From contig OZ220699.1 in NCBI GenBank assembly GCA_965116565.1, forward strand, positions 868,001-932,000: 64,000 nt of DNA, read 5' to 3'. The notes beneath the pieces are model-generated. The model was not told the origin of the DNA. It ran no database searches and was given only the letters and a program-made list of their open reading frames with translations. Below, piece after piece: positions 41,732 to 51,043 of the stretch (positions within the stretch are counted from its first letter, which is position 1; every line of letters begins with the position of its first letter). The position numbers and the translations under genes are program-made. Source of the DNA: Bin87 sp965116565. Its GTDB lineage: Bacteria; Chloroflexota; Dehalococcoidia; Lucifugimonadales; UBA3495.

Positions 41732-42490
41732 ATGAGATTGGAAGGGAAGGTAGCGATCGTCAGCGGCGGCGCTCACGGGATGGGAGCGGTTGAGACCAAG
41801 CTATTCGCGAGCGAGGGCGCAAAAGTCGTGATCGCAGATATCCGCGAGGACGACGGTCGCCGAGTGGAAGCGGAGATCAACGAGGCCGGGGGTGAGAGCG
41901 TTTTCGTTCGCACGGACGTCACCGACGAAAACGCGTGGGTGAACGTTATCTCGGAAGCGGTGTCCCGGTTCGGCCGCCTGGACATACTGGTGAACAACGC
42001 GGGGATCAGCAGCCGCGCGGTTCCGGACGACGACAGCCTGGAAGCGTGGTCGCGTATCATGGACATCAACTCGACCGGCGTGTTCCTGGGAACCAAGCAC
42101 GCGATCCGTCAGATGCAACAGAATGGCGGCGGATCCATCGTCAACATTTCTTCCATCGCAGGGCTGGTGGGCATGCTGAGCGGGCACCCGGCGTACAATG
42201 CTTCGAAAGGCTCCGTGCGCATCTTCACCAAGGCGATGGCGGTTCGGTACGGCAAAGAAAACATCAGGGTCAACTCGGTGCATCCCGGCTTCATGCCGCC
42301 GATGATGGGAAACATCTCCACCGAGGACGTGCGAGCCGGCAGGAGCGAGATGATCGGGGACCAAGTGCCGATGGGCAGGGAGGGTGAGCAGGTGGAGGTG
42401 GCCAACGCGGTTCTGTTCCTGGCGAGCGACGACGCTTCCTACATCACGGGAGCCGAACTTGTGGTGGACGGCGGGTTTACAGCCCGTTAG
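41732..42490 (+). CDS. short-chain dehydrogenase/reductase
   Basis: A 252-residue classical SDR. The NAD(P)-binding GGAHGMG (12-18) with a downstream Asp (VVIADIRED) favours NAD. NNAG, catalytic Ser in NISSIAG, and YNASK follow in order, and the C-terminus SYITGAELVVDGGFTA is typical. It resembles 3-alpha/20-beta-hydroxysteroid and cyclopentanol dehydrogenases, but the substrate cannot be assigned. GGGGGAGAAG precedes the ATG. Confidence 0.93.
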   Translation: MRLEGKVAIVSGGAHGMGAVETKLFASEGAKVVIADIREDDGRRVEAEINEAGGESVFVRTDVTDENAWVNVISEAVSRFGRLDILVNNAGISSRAVPDDDSLEAWSRIMDINSTGVFLGTKHAIRQMQQNGGGSIVNISSIAGLVGMLSGHPAYNASKGSVRIFTKAMAVRYGKENIRVNSVHPGFMPPMMGNISTEDVRAGRSEMIGDQVPMGREGEQVEVANAVLFLASDDASYITGAELVVDGGFTAR

Positions 42491-42533
42491 CGAGCAACCA
42501 ACAACCATCCGGCGGGCATTCGGAGGGACGCTG

Positions 42534-42806
42534 ATGCCAATCACGGAAGTAACGATACTGAGCCGTTGTTCCCACTGCCGGCAGTTGATCAGTGAGACGA
42601 CGGTCAAAAAAGACAACATGCGCCTGATGGCGCACGACCTGGTCTGGTGCGAGTCGTGCGGCGCAGACATGCCGGAGGTGCGCGAGGTGGCCGGTCGTGA
42701 ATCGGCGCTGGCGGCGGAGCGGGCGAGCTATCCGGCGAACCACGCAGTGCCGGACCTTTCGGCGGCCGAATATCGGCGCTGGCGGGAAAGCGGCAGAGTT
42801 TCCTAG
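42534..42806 (+). CDS. small zinc-ribbon protein
   Basis: A 90-residue protein with CSHC and CESCG (residues about 12-15 and 39-43), a likely zinc ribbon, followed by a charged helical tail ending in AEYRRWRESGRVS. GGAGGG lies seven bases upstream of the ATG. No family is recognised. It may be transcribed with the SDR upstream and the SirB1-like gene downstream. Confidence 0.65.
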   Translation: MPITEVTILSRCSHCRQLISETTVKKDNMRLMAHDLVWCESCGADMPEVREVAGRESALAAERASYPANHAVPDLSAAEYRRWRESGRVS

Positions 42807-42830
42807 GTTCTCCGACTCCATGTGCCGAAT

Positions 42831-43673
42831 ATGAACGCAGACGACGCAATCCTGGAACTTGGCAAACTGGTCGAATCGCCGGCGACCGATGAGCCGGGTG
42901 GGGAACTGGACCTGGGACTCGGGGCGTTGCTGATAGCGTCCACCGATTCGCCGGCCGTTGACATTGATGGCGTGCTGGTAAATCTGGACCGGATGGCGGC
43001 CGCGGCGAGGGCTCGGATCCCCGCCGACGGAAATGAACTGCAACAGTTGAACGCCGTTACCGATCTGCTTTTCGGCGTGATCGGGTTGACCGGTAACCGG
43101 GAGGACTATTACGACCCCCGCAATTCGTACCTGGACCAGGTGCTGGAAAGGCGCCTGGGGATTCCAATCACGCTGTCTCTCGTGTGCATGGAGGTCGGCA
43201 GGAGAGCAGGCGTGCCGATCCTGGGCATCGGGATGCCCGGGCATTTTCTCATCAGGCACCGGGACGAGCCCAACTTTTTTGTGGACTCGTTCAATGGGGG
43301 GATACTGCTGAGCCAGGACGAGTGCGGCGCACTGATGCGGGAGGCGGCGGGGGACGCGGTGCGCCTGGAGGCGAATCACCTGAACCCGGTCACGCCACGG
43401 GAAATCCTCGCCCGCATACTCCGGAACCTCAAGGCGATTTACTGGGACCGGGAGGAGTTTGACCGCTGCATAACGACCATAGGGGCTCTGATGGCGGTGC
43501 TGCCCGACCGGCCGGAGGAACAGAGGGACCGTGGGGTAGTGCACCTGAAGGCTGGCAATCACGATCAATCCGCGGAGGATTTCGCTGCGTATATAGAAGC
43601 AGCACCCAACGCCGAGGACATCGAGACCGTGAGAAACGCGTTGTCCAGGCTGAGGGGCAACGAGCCCTCATAA
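42831..43673 (+). CDS. SirB1/transglutaminase-like protein with TPR-like end
   Basis: About 280 residues. The core (FGVIGLTGNREDYYDPRNSYLDQVLERRLGIPITLSLVCMEVGRRAGVPILGIGMPGHFLIRH) is the SirB1/UPF0162 transglutaminase-like domain with a conserved Cys and His. The C-terminal 90 residues form TPR-like helices (RNLKAIYWDREEFDRCI...HLKAGNHDQSAEDFAAYI). Bacterial homologues often sit with prmC-hemK but this one does not. A GTG at 42822 is an alternative start; neither has a good ribosome-binding site. Confidence 0.85.
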   Translation: MNADDAILELGKLVESPATDEPGGELDLGLGALLIASTDSPAVDIDGVLVNLDRMAAAARARIPADGNELQQLNAVTDLLFGVIGLTGNREDYYDPRNSYLDQVLERRLGIPITLSLVCMEVGRRAGVPILGIGMPGHFLIRHRDEPNFFVDSFNGGILLSQDECGALMREAAGDAVRLEANHLNPVTPREILARILRNLKAIYWDREEFDRCITTIGALMAVLPDRPEEQRDRGVVHLKAGNHDQSAEDFAAYIEAAPNAEDIETVRNALSRLRGNEPS

Positions 43674-43712
43674 ATTCATCACACTCCCCATAATTTCAGG
43701 AGCGGTGCGATC

Positions 43713-44327
43713 ATGATTCGCTACGCATTGGTTGCCATTGGCATTCTGGCCATTATTCCCGTTGCATGGTTGGCGTGGTGGCTGCTCAGCCCACTTTTCA
43801 CCACCGACGAAGTTTACGAAGAGTTCCCCAACGCGGCCCGAGCCGTAGTGCCCGAGGGGATGTCCAGAGCGGACGTGGAGACCACGATGGTGCTGGCCGC
43901 GGCCACCGACAGCCCTGCGGTGGACGACGCGATGCCGGCCGGGTTGATGGAATCGGCGGCGGCGCCCCAGGACCTGATCAAGGCGGCGGGGAACTTCCAA
44001 GACGCCGACTCATTCCACAAAGGGTCGGGAAACGCGATCATCTACGAACTGGGCTCGGGCGAGCGGATTCTCCGGATAGACGAATTCCGGGTGACCAACG
44101 GGCCGGACCTGCGGGTGCTGTTGGCGAACGCGCCCAATCCCGAAAGCCACGGAGACCTGGACGATGCGGGCTACGTTGAACTAGGAAAACTGAAGGGCAA
44201 CGTTGGCGCACAAAACTACGATATTCCGGACAGCGTTGCGCTATCCGACGTTGAGAGCGTAGTCATATACTGCAAACCGTTTCGGGTAGTGTTCACGGTG
44301 GCTACCCTCGCAAAGTCCGAAGGATAG
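43713..44327 (+). CDS. membrane-anchored DM13-domain protein
   Basis: A 204-residue protein with an N-terminal membrane anchor (residues 3-28). The C-terminal 110 residues are a DM13 domain: GNFQDADSFHKGSGNAIIYELGSGERILRIDEFRVTNGPDLRVLL ... YDIPDSVALSDVESVVIYCKPFRVVFTVATL, with a conserved cysteine (C188) that may act in redox. It is probably exposed outside the membrane. GGAG lies before the ATG. No clear operon partner. Confidence 0.88.
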   Translation: MIRYALVAIGILAIIPVAWLAWWLLSPLFTTDEVYEEFPNAARAVVPEGMSRADVETTMVLAAATDSPAVDDAMPAGLMESAAAPQDLIKAAGNFQDADSFHKGSGNAIIYELGSGERILRIDEFRVTNGPDLRVLLANAPNPESHGDLDDAGYVELGKLKGNVGAQNYDIPDSVALSDVESVVIYCKPFRVVFTVATLAKSEG

Positions 44328-44376
44328 CCAGCCCACCGGAAAGCGCCGGTGAGACCAACCAGGGGGGCTACATATC

Positions 44377-46221
44377 ATGGCGTACCTCCCGATTGAGGAC
44401 TACGGCATAGTCGGCAACATGCGGACGTGCGCGCTGATCGGCGTGAACGGATCGGTGGACTGGTTCTGCTGCCCCAGATTCGACTCGCCGAGCGTGTTCG
44501 GCGCGATCCTGGACGACCAGAAGGGCGGGCATTTCAAAATCGCTCCGGAACTGGGTGAGTCGTCGGTCAAAAGGCAGGTTTACTGGCCGGCCAGCAACGT
44601 GCTCATCACGCGGTTCCTGGCACAGAGCGGCGTGGCCGAGATCATCGACTACATGCCGGTGTCCACGACGCTGCACCCGCACGAACACACGGAGTTGATC
44701 CGGCGGGTGAACTGCGTGCGCGGGGTGGTGCCGTTCATCCTGGAGTGTTACCCGGCCTTCAACTACGGGCGGGACTCGCACCGGACCGAACTGAACGCGG
44801 AGGGTGCGGCGTTCATATCGGGCGACATCGGCCTGCAACTCTCCACACGCGTGATCCTGGAAAGGGACGGCAGCGGGGTGATCGGAGCGTTCGCACTGAC
44901 GGCGGGCGAATCGGTGACCTTTGCCATAGGAGTGCTGGGCGACGACCAGGAGAGCTACCACCCGTTGACCGAAGAGGAAAGCGACGCGCTGTTTGAGGAA
45001 ACGGTGTCGTACTGGCGGGGGTGGCTGTCGCAATGCACGTACAAGGGCCGCTGGCGGGAAATGGTGGAACGGTCGGCGCTGGTGCTGAAACTGCTGACCT
45101 ACGAGCCGACCGGGGCGATTGTGGCGGCTCCCACGTGCAGCCTGCCGGAGGAACTGGGCGGGGTGCGCAACTGGGACTATCGGTACACATGGATCCGCGA
45201 CGCGGCGTTCACGCTGTACGCCCTGCTGCGCATTGGGTTCACCAATGAGGCCAGCCGATTCATGCACTGGCTGGAGTCGCAGATTGACCCGTTCGATGAC
45301 GATTGGCGGAACATACAGATCATGTACGGCATCGACGGGCGTCGGGAACTGGAGGAGTTCACGCTGGACCACCTGGACGGGTACCGGGGATCCAAGCCGG
45401 TGCGGGTGGGGAACGGCGCGTACGACCAGCTGCAGCTGGACATCTATGGCGAACTGATGGACTCGGTGTATCTATTCAACCGATATGGGGAGCCAATTTC
45501 CTTCGATTTCTGGACGAAGCTGCGCCAGATGACCAACTGGGTTTGCGACAACTGGCGGTTGGCGGATGAGGGCATCTGGGAAACACGGGGCGGCCGGCAG
45601 CATTTCGTGTACTCCAAGCTGATGTGCTGGGTGATGATGGACCGGGCGGTGAAGATGGCTGACCTGCGGTCGTTCCCATCGGAACGGTTGAAGTGGATGG
45701 CGACGCGCGACGAGATTTACGAGGAAATCCTGGCGAAGGGGTGGAGCGAGGATCGGCAGGCTTTCGTGCAGCACTACGGGAGCGATTCTCTGGACGCTTC
45801 CAACCTGATCATGCCGCTGGTGTTTTTCATGTCGCCTACGGATCCGCGAATGCTGAGCACGCTGGACGCGATCAACACGCCACCGCAACAGGGGGGCCTG
45901 GTGTCGGACAGCCTGGTTTACCGTTACAACTCGGAGCAGTTCTCGGACGGGTTGACCGGGCAGGAAGGCACGTTCAATATGTGCACGTTCTGGCTGGTGG
46001 AGGCGCTGACGCGCGCCAGCTGGGGCGGCGACCGGCGACGGTTGGATCAAGCGCGCCTGATGTTCGAGAAGATGCTGGGGTACGCCAATCACCTCGGGCT
46101 CTACGCAGAGGAGACCGGACCGAGCGGGGAGGGCCTGGGGAACTTTCCGCAGGCATTCACTCACCTGGCGCTGATCAGTTGCGCGTTCAACCTGGATCGG
46201 GCGCTGGGAGACGGTCAATAA
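44377..46221 (+). CDS. GH15 family glycosidase (glucoamylase/trehalase-like)
   Basis: A 614-residue cytoplasmic GH15 protein with an N-terminal beta domain (YLPIEDYGIVGNMRTCALIGVNGSVDWFCCPRFDSPSVF) and an alpha/alpha barrel. NWDYRYTWIRDAAFTLYALLRIG, GIWETRGG (probable general acid Glu) and GQEGTFNMCTFWLVEAL (probable general base Glu) are family motifs. It hydrolyses alpha-linked glucose from maltodextrin or trehalose; the exact substrate is not determined. It is 17 bases before an SMP-30-type lactonase gene. Confidence 0.93.
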   Translation: MAYLPIEDYGIVGNMRTCALIGVNGSVDWFCCPRFDSPSVFGAILDDQKGGHFKIAPELGESSVKRQVYWPASNVLITRFLAQSGVAEIIDYMPVSTTLHPHEHTELIRRVNCVRGVVPFILECYPAFNYGRDSHRTELNAEGAAFISGDIGLQLSTRVILERDGSGVIGAFALTAGESVTFAIGVLGDDQESYHPLTEEESDALFEETVSYWRGWLSQCTYKGRWREMVERSALVLKLLTYEPTGAIVAAPTCSLPEELGGVRNWDYRYTWIRDAAFTLYALLRIGFTNEASRFMHWLESQIDPFDDDWRNIQIMYGIDGRRELEEFTLDHLDGYRGSKPVRVGNGAYDQLQLDIYGELMDSVYLFNRYGEPISFDFWTKLRQMTNWVCDNWRLADEGIWETRGGRQHFVYSKLMCWVMMDRAVKMADLRSFPSERLKWMATRDEIYEEILAKGWSEDRQAFVQHYGSDSLDASNLIMPLVFFMSPTDPRMLSTLDAINTPPQQGGLVSDSLVYRYNSEQFSDGLTGQEGTFNMCTFWLVEALTRASWGGDRRRLDQARLMFEKMLGYANHLGLYAEETGPSGEGLGNFPQAFTHLALISCAFNLDRALGDGQ

Positions 46222-46238
46222 CAAAGGAGGCAACACAC

Positions 46239-47153
46239 ATGCCCATTGAGCAAGTTTCGCCGGGTTTGGAGCGGATCCTGGACCTGGAGCAGGAAGTGGA
46301 GTGGCTGGCCAGCGGATTCGGCGGCGACGGGTCCGCCCTGGGGGTGCCCTGGTGGCCGGCGGAAGGGCCGGTGTGGTATCAGGACGAAGGACACCTGCTG
46401 TTCAGCGACATCGGGCAGAACCGCCGGATGCGGTACACCGACGCCGACGGGTTGTCGGTGTTCCAGACGGAGACCAACGAGGCGAACGGGCTCACGCGGG
46501 ATCCGCAGGGACGCCTGCTGGCTTGCGAGCATGCGGCCCGCAGGGTGACCCGTCAGGAAGCGGACGGCAGTATCACCGTGGTGGCGGACCGGTACGACGG
46601 AAAGCGCCTGAACCGGCCCAACGACCTGACGGTGAGGTCGGACGGGACGATCTATTTCACGGACCCGTACCGCGACACGTACCCCGGCATGGAGCTGGGA
46701 TTTGCGGGGGTGTACCGGGTATCGCCCGACCTGAGCGAAATCGAGCTTCTGATTGACGACTACGTTGGCCCGAACGGCCTGTGCTTCTCGCCGGGCGAGA
46801 GCGTGCTGTACGTCAACGATTCGCGGGTGGGGCTTATCAAGGCATGGGACGTGCGAGCGGACGGCGGGATTGAGAACGGGCGGCTGCTATGCGTGCTGCA
46901 GGACGAACGGCCCGGGGTCCCGGACGGGATGAAGTGCGACCTTGAGGGGAACATCTACGTGACCGGGCCGGGCGGAGTATGGATCCTGGCAGCGGACGGG
47001 CGACACCTGGGAACGGTCGCGCTGGGTGATGGAAAGCGGGCGACGAACGTGGGATTCGGCGGCGGCGACTGGAAAACGCTGTACATCACCACGTTCGAGG
47101 AATTGGGCCGGGTGCAGGTGAACATACCGGGGGTGCCGGTGCCGAGGGGCTAG
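46239..47153 (+). CDS. SMP-30/gluconolactonase family protein
   Basis: A 304-residue six-bladed beta-propeller lactonase. Metal ligands match the family: Glu in WWPAEGPVW, Asn in RLNRPNDLTV, and Asp in VPDGMKCDLEGNIYV. AGGAGG lies eight bases before the ATG at 46239. It probably opens a sugar lactone; position after the glycosidase suggests a joint role in sugar use. Confidence 0.92.
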   Translation: MPIEQVSPGLERILDLEQEVEWLASGFGGDGSALGVPWWPAEGPVWYQDEGHLLFSDIGQNRRMRYTDADGLSVFQTETNEANGLTRDPQGRLLACEHAARRVTRQEADGSITVVADRYDGKRLNRPNDLTVRSDGTIYFTDPYRDTYPGMELGFAGVYRVSPDLSEIELLIDDYVGPNGLCFSPGESVLYVNDSRVGLIKAWDVRADGGIENGRLLCVLQDERPGVPDGMKCDLEGNIYVTGPGGVWILAADGRHLGTVALGDGKRATNVGFGGGDWKTLYITTFEELGRVQVNIPGVPVPRG

Positions 47154-47267
47154 GGGCCACGCTGCGGCGTGTGTCGACAGGATCAGCAGGATTGAGTGGG
47201 GGCGACTTCCGCGTTCAGCGGATCGCCCCCAATGGATTTACATTCGAGGATGGGTGGTTGCGGGGCT

Positions 47268-47313
47268 CCCGCTCACCCCACCCTCTCCCATCGGCGGGAG
47301 AGGGCTTTGCTAT
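47268..47313. repeat. dispersed palindromic repeat (CCCTCTCCC/GGGAGAGGG type)
   Basis: CTCACCCCACCCTCTCCC followed by a short loop with GGCGGGAGAGGG. Relatives occur at 23721, 24059, 55930, 57160, 58185 and 63700. It lies between the convergent lactonase and GMC genes and could act as a terminator. Confidence 0.7.
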
Positions 47314-47338
47314 GTTGGCCTGGATCTGACACGAAAGG

Positions 47339-48883
47339 TCAGTGGCCGGAGCGGATGTAGTCGGCGATTTTCTCGCCGATCATAATGGTGGTGGCGTTGG
47401 TGTTGGCGCGGATGCAGTCAGGCATGATGGATGCGTCTGCGACGCGGATATTTTCGAGGCCATGTACCCTACCGTGCTGGTCAACGACTGCCATCTCATC
47501 GCTGGCGGGGCCCATCTTGCAGGTGCCGGAAACGTGGTGCGACGTGCCGGTATTTCGCATGAGCCAGTCGTCCAGAGTCGCGTCGGAGACGAGGTCGGCA
47601 TCGACGGGATTGACGCGTTCCAGGAGGATTTCGCGATAGGACGGGTGCTCGCCGATTTCGATGCAGGTACGGATAGCTTTGCGCATTCGCTCCAGGTCGA
47701 AGGGCTCCTGGTAGTAGTTGTAGTCGAGGTAGGGATATTCCAGTGGGTCGTTGGACTTGAGGCGGAGTTCGCCTTTACCGAGGGCCAACTGGAGGCCGGC
47801 GCTGATGCCGATGTAGTTCTCATCATCGTCGATGGTGACCTGGGCCGGCCGGTGCTCGGAGGTCATGAGCAACGGGGTGACCTGCATATCGTTGCGCAGG
47901 TAGGAATCCTCGACGGTGTAGCGGAGACCGACCTGTATGGCGGCGGCCTGGACGTCGGGCCGGTCGCCGGCGGCGCGGAACAGGACGCAGGCGGATGGAT
48001 GGTCGCGGAGGTTCTGGCCGACGCCGGGCAGTTCGTGAACCACCGGAATACCAACCTGGCGGAGGTGATCGGCGGGTCCGACGCCGGAGAGCAGGAGAAG
48101 TTGCGGCGATGCGATGGCGCCGCTGCTGACGATGATCTGATTCCCCTCGGCCACGAAGCGTTCGCCGCCGCTTTCGACCTCGACGCCGACCGCGCGTTTG
48201 CCGTCGAACACCACCCGGCAGGCCTGTACGTTGGCGCGCAGGGTGAAATTCAGCCGATGGCGCGCCAGGTTGAGGTAGGCCAGGGCGGTGCTGATTCGAA
48301 CGCCATCGAGGGTGTTGCGGGCGCGGGGAGAAACGCCGGTGGACTCAGGATGGTTCTGGTCGGCGTCGTCTTTGAATCCGAGCGCGACACAGGCATCCTT
48401 GAACGCGCTGGAGTGGGGCAACCATTCGTCGGGGCGGTAGCGGCGGACGGGGATGGGGCCGTCGGTGCCGTGCCAGTCATCCTGGAAATCATGGTCGTTT
48501 TCCATGCGGCGGAAGAAGGGCAGGACGCTGGTGTAACCCCACTCGTCGTTGCCCCATTCGGCCCAGCGGTCGTAGTCCTCGGGGATGCCACGATAGAGGA
48601 CCTGGCCGTTGATGGCGGAGGATCCGCCGGTGGCCTTGCCCCGGGGTATGACCAGGTCGGTCTGCTGGGCGGTGACGCGGGCGCTGTAGGCCCAGCTGTG
48701 GGGGCCGTACGCCGAGAAGAAGACGTTGTTGCCGAGTTTCAGGTCATCCGGCAGGTGATCGAAATCGGGATAATCGGGCCCAGCCTCGAGGAGGAGGACA
48801 GTCCGGTCCGGGTCTTCGGACAGGCGGGTGGCGATGGTGGCGCCGGCGGAACCGGCCCCAACAACGATATAGTCGTACCGCAT
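47339..48883 (-). CDS. GMC-family FAD oxidoreductase (choline dehydrogenase-like)
   Basis: A 514-residue flavoenzyme. The Rossmann motif VVGAGSAGATIATRLSE starts at residue 6. PRGKATGGSSAINGQVLYRG is GMC signature 1 and SSGAIASPQLLLLSGVGP signature 2. The catalytic His is in GTSHHVSGTCKMG and the C-terminus carries the His/Asn region ADASIMPDCIRANTNATTIMIGEK. It oxidises an alcohol of unknown identity. The second of two adjacent ATGs (48883) is preferred because GGAGG is only two bases before the first. It has no cytochrome partner nearby. Confidence 0.94.
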   Translation of the reverse strand: MRYDYIVVGAGSAGATIATRLSEDPDRTVLLLEAGPDYPDFDHLPDDLKLGNNVFFSAYGPHSWAYSARVTAQQTDLVIPRGKATGGSSAINGQVLYRGIPEDYDRWAEWGNDEWGYTSVLPFFRRMENDHDFQDDWHGTDGPIPVRRYRPDEWLPHSSAFKDACVALGFKDDADQNHPESTGVSPRARNTLDGVRISTALAYLNLARHRLNFTLRANVQACRVVFDGKRAVGVEVESGGERFVAEGNQIIVSSGAIASPQLLLLSGVGPADHLRQVGIPVVHELPGVGQNLRDHPSACVLFRAAGDRPDVQAAAIQVGLRYTVEDSYLRNDMQVTPLLMTSEHRPAQVTIDDDENYIGISAGLQLALGKGELRLKSNDPLEYPYLDYNYYQEPFDLERMRKAIRTCIEIGEHPSYREILLERVNPVDADLVSDATLDDWLMRNTGTSHHVSGTCKMGPASDEMAVVDQHGRVHGLENIRVADASIMPDCIRANTNATTIMIGEKIADYIRSGH

Positions 48884-48889
48884 CATAAC

Positions 48890-48943
48890 CTCCGTATCTG
48901 TCACGGGTTCCGTATCTGGCAGGAGTTCCGTGTCTGGCAGGTG
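48890..48943. repeat. three 18-bp tandem repeats upstream of the GMC gene
   Basis: Units of the type GTTCCGTATCTGGCAGGA repeat three times with small changes, directly upstream of the ribosome-binding site. If read in frame they would encode LPDTE-like repeats, but the GMC fold starts after them. Confidence 0.65.
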
Positions 48944-49002
48944 TTGAGATGGCGGTAATACTAGCCGACGATACGGGGCCGGGCAAGGCGATCCATGGGT
49001 TC

Positions 49003-49578
49003 TCAATCAAGTGGCGCGGACCGGTAGGGTGTGCGGTGGTAGAGGCCGGTCCGGCAGCCGTGGCAATCGATGGGATGGCTGCGGCAGGCGTCGTCGACGT
49101 ACTGGCCCAAAGCGTCCTTCAACTCACCGGTGGTGGTGACCTGGGGCGACGGGTCCGGCGCGGGCAGCAACTCAGGGTCGGCCATCAGCTGCTCCAGGGT
49201 CAGTGCCTCCGGCTGGTCGGCTATTGCAGCCGCGATGGCAGCGTTCAGACGGGACACCCGGCGTCGCATGCGTCGGAGCAACTTGGAGGCGGACTGATGG
49301 GGCGCGTCAACCACCTGGTCAAGCAGGCGGTACACGTCCCGGAACGTGCGGAGGTGAGCGTAGGCCACGCGGCGGCTGTAAACCAACTCGGCGAGGGCGG
49401 TGGTCAGACGCCGGCGACTATGATGACCGCTGTGCCAGTGCACGGCGGCGGCGGTTACGGCGTGGCTGGCCGCCCGCGCCAACGCGCTGGCCGCGCGGGT
49501 GTAGTCGCCAGCGGCGATGTTTACGGGGACAAAATCCAGATGGTGTCGGCTGCGGTCCAGGTGATGACTTGGATTCAA
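49003..49578 (-). CDS. hypothetical helical protein (HEPN-like)
   Basis: A 191-residue all-helical protein. The segment NIAAGDYTRAASALARAASHAVTAAAVHWH, then RRRLTTALAELVYSRRVAYAH, resembles HEPN-like bundles but lacks a clear R-x4-6-H active site. The C-terminal 60 residues include DCHGCRTG. Start is TTG at 49578 with AAGGAG eleven bases upstream. Similar helical layout is seen in the gene at 59404. Function unknown. Confidence 0.5.
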   Translation of the reverse strand: MNPSHHLDRSRHHLDFVPVNIAAGDYTRAASALARAASHAVTAAAVHWHSGHHSRRRLTTALAELVYSRRVAYAHLRTFRDVYRLLDQVVDAPHQSASKLLRRMRRRVSRLNAAIAAAIADQPEALTLEQLMADPELLPAPDPSPQVTTTGELKDALGQYVDDACRSHPIDCHGCRTGLYHRTPYRSAPLD

Positions 49579-50267
49579 CGGACATCCGCTCCTTTGGGTT
49601 TTTGGCTGGGCAGTTGATTGTTGCGATAGGCATTTGGCTCTTGTGTTGTGGGATTGGTGTCTGCCAGAGGTGAGATTCGGTGGTCGTTGTCAGCCCCACG
49701 GCCGGGGGTTACGCAAGGTTTTTGCTCACTCAAAGTTTGGCGGACGGCGCACGAGTCGGGAGGGGCCCCCTGAGCTCAATCCTCTACCGGAATGAATGGA
49801 GAGGCGGATGCGCTGGCGCCCAGCGTGTGAACTGTCGCTGGCCCCGTTGCGACCACACCGAGTAGGCAATGTTCGGGCACTGGTCATGGCGGAGGCGGGT
49901 ATGCGATTTTGGGTCTGACTGGGATGGCCGTGTACGACCGGGTTGGATCACCTCTGGCGAGACTGGATAGGATGTTCTACTCGAGTGGATTCATTATGGG
50001 GTCATGCGTTCGGGTTGTCAAGGGGGTGGGATTCTAAATTGGTGGTCTCGATACGGAAGGATCCTGGCGGGATAGGCGCAGGATAATCGGACTATGGCGT
50101 GAAGACCCCACCCTCTGCCATCAAGTCGGATTGTTCAAAACGGGGATTTGACTGGTGGTATTCGCCGTTTTGCAGCAACCGGAGTCTCTGATTCATAAAG
50201 GCCAAGTACGGTGGCCGAGGGTGGAGTTGATCACGGTATTGAGAACGGGTTTGCGCTGGTAGGCATC
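49579..50267. other. 690-base stretch without a recognisable gene
   Basis: Only short unsupported frames occur (the longest, 49680-49865, has no ribosome-binding site). I see no tRNA, tmRNA, RNase P or SRP signature. Its G+C falls toward the right end. It may be decayed coding sequence. Confidence 0.5.
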
Positions 50268-50642
50268 TCATCTTGTCAGCAGGTTGGTCACTATTGACGC
50301 AGCGGCCAGGAACGCGCTGATTGACGCTACTGATAGTGGGAACCAATTCTGGGAAATCCAGATTCTGGCTGGGCGCCTGAGTTGCTGGAGTCTTCGATAA
50401 CCTTGTGGCGACAGTCCTCTGGACCAGCCGTTTTTCGCTGTGTTCCCGTCTGCGTCATATAACGGGATGAGGTATCCGTATTCGACGAGGTATATGAGTG
50501 CGCATGTCAGTGCTTGGGCTTGTTCTGTGGGGTAATTGTCGCACAGGGACTTAAACGCGGCGTGGTTGGGGGTCATTATTTCGCCAGTGGCGGCGGTTTC
50601 CAGGATATCCCTTTCCATTTTTTGGTAGTCCAAATCGGGCAT
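50268..50642 (-). CDS. hypothetical protein with C-terminal membrane anchor
   Basis: A 124-residue protein. The first 95 residues are soluble, with an N-terminal helical part (LDYQKMERDILETAA) and a segment like a small winged-helix (ALTCALIYLVEYGYLIPLYDADG, then LSPQGYRRLQQLRRP). The last 25 residues (WFPLSVASISAFLAAASIVTNLL) form a tail anchor. GAGGA lies seven bases before the ATG. No family recognised. Codon usage looks less G+C-rich than the neighbours, and it is isolated between two gene-poor stretches, suggesting acquisition. Confidence 0.6.
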   Translation of the reverse strand: MPDLDYQKMERDILETAATGEIMTPNHAAFKSLCDNYPTEQAQALTCALIYLVEYGYLIPLYDADGNTAKNGWSRGLSPQGYRRLQQLRRPARIWISQNWFPLSVASISAFLAAASIVTNLLTR

Positions 50643-50901
50643 TATGATTCCTCGTGGGGCACTGTTTGCGCCAGGAGCGCACTACATTCTAAATGGGGCT
50701 CCAGACTTGAAGGCAACCTAGTCTTGTGTAGAACCTGAGGCTGATGGAACTGCTCGCGCGGAGGCTACGGAATCCATCGTGGACGTGGCCCGTTTCTCTC
50801 AACTTGAACAATTCTGCTTCCATCGAGGAGGAAGGATTATTTTCCTTCGGAGTGCCCACATACAGTGGAGGAACTGGTCCGTAGGTCGCTCGGGGTGAGT
50901 T
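50643..50901. other. gene-free region left of the yebC promoter
   Basis: No plausible gene or RNA is seen between the tail-anchored protein and the yebC promoter. Together with the leader it makes about 400 bases without a coding sequence. Confidence 0.5.
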
Positions 50902-50931
50902 TTGACCGGGTTGGCGGCGTGATGCTAGAAT
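50902..50931 (+). promoter_or_regulatory. promoter of yebC-ruvC-ruvA
   Basis: TTGACC (50902-50907), 18-base spacer, TAGAAT (50926-50931). It implies a leader of about 105 bases. No copy of the lexA-type palindrome is visible here. Confidence 0.5.
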
Positions 50932-51043
50932 CGTGATGTTACAAATTACATTTGGTGATAAATGCGCTGGGGAGCGGCGGTGCGACGGCCGAGCGATGAC
51001 CGGTCGAGGGCGGCGGTATATCGAAAGCGCGAGGAGGTGCCGG

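Noticed and set aside
41561..41776. 71-codon minus-strand frame between the CopD-like gene and the SDR
   Set aside because: It overlaps the SDR start and ribosome-binding site, has no ribosome-binding site of its own and matches nothing known.
47342..48958. A 538-codon open frame antisense to the GMC oxidoreductase
   Set aside because: Same codon-shadow effect; the opposite strand has a full GMC protein with all motifs.
49680..49865. 61-codon plus-strand frame in the gene-poor stretch
   Set aside because: No ribosome-binding site, no similarity, and composition like non-coding neighbours.
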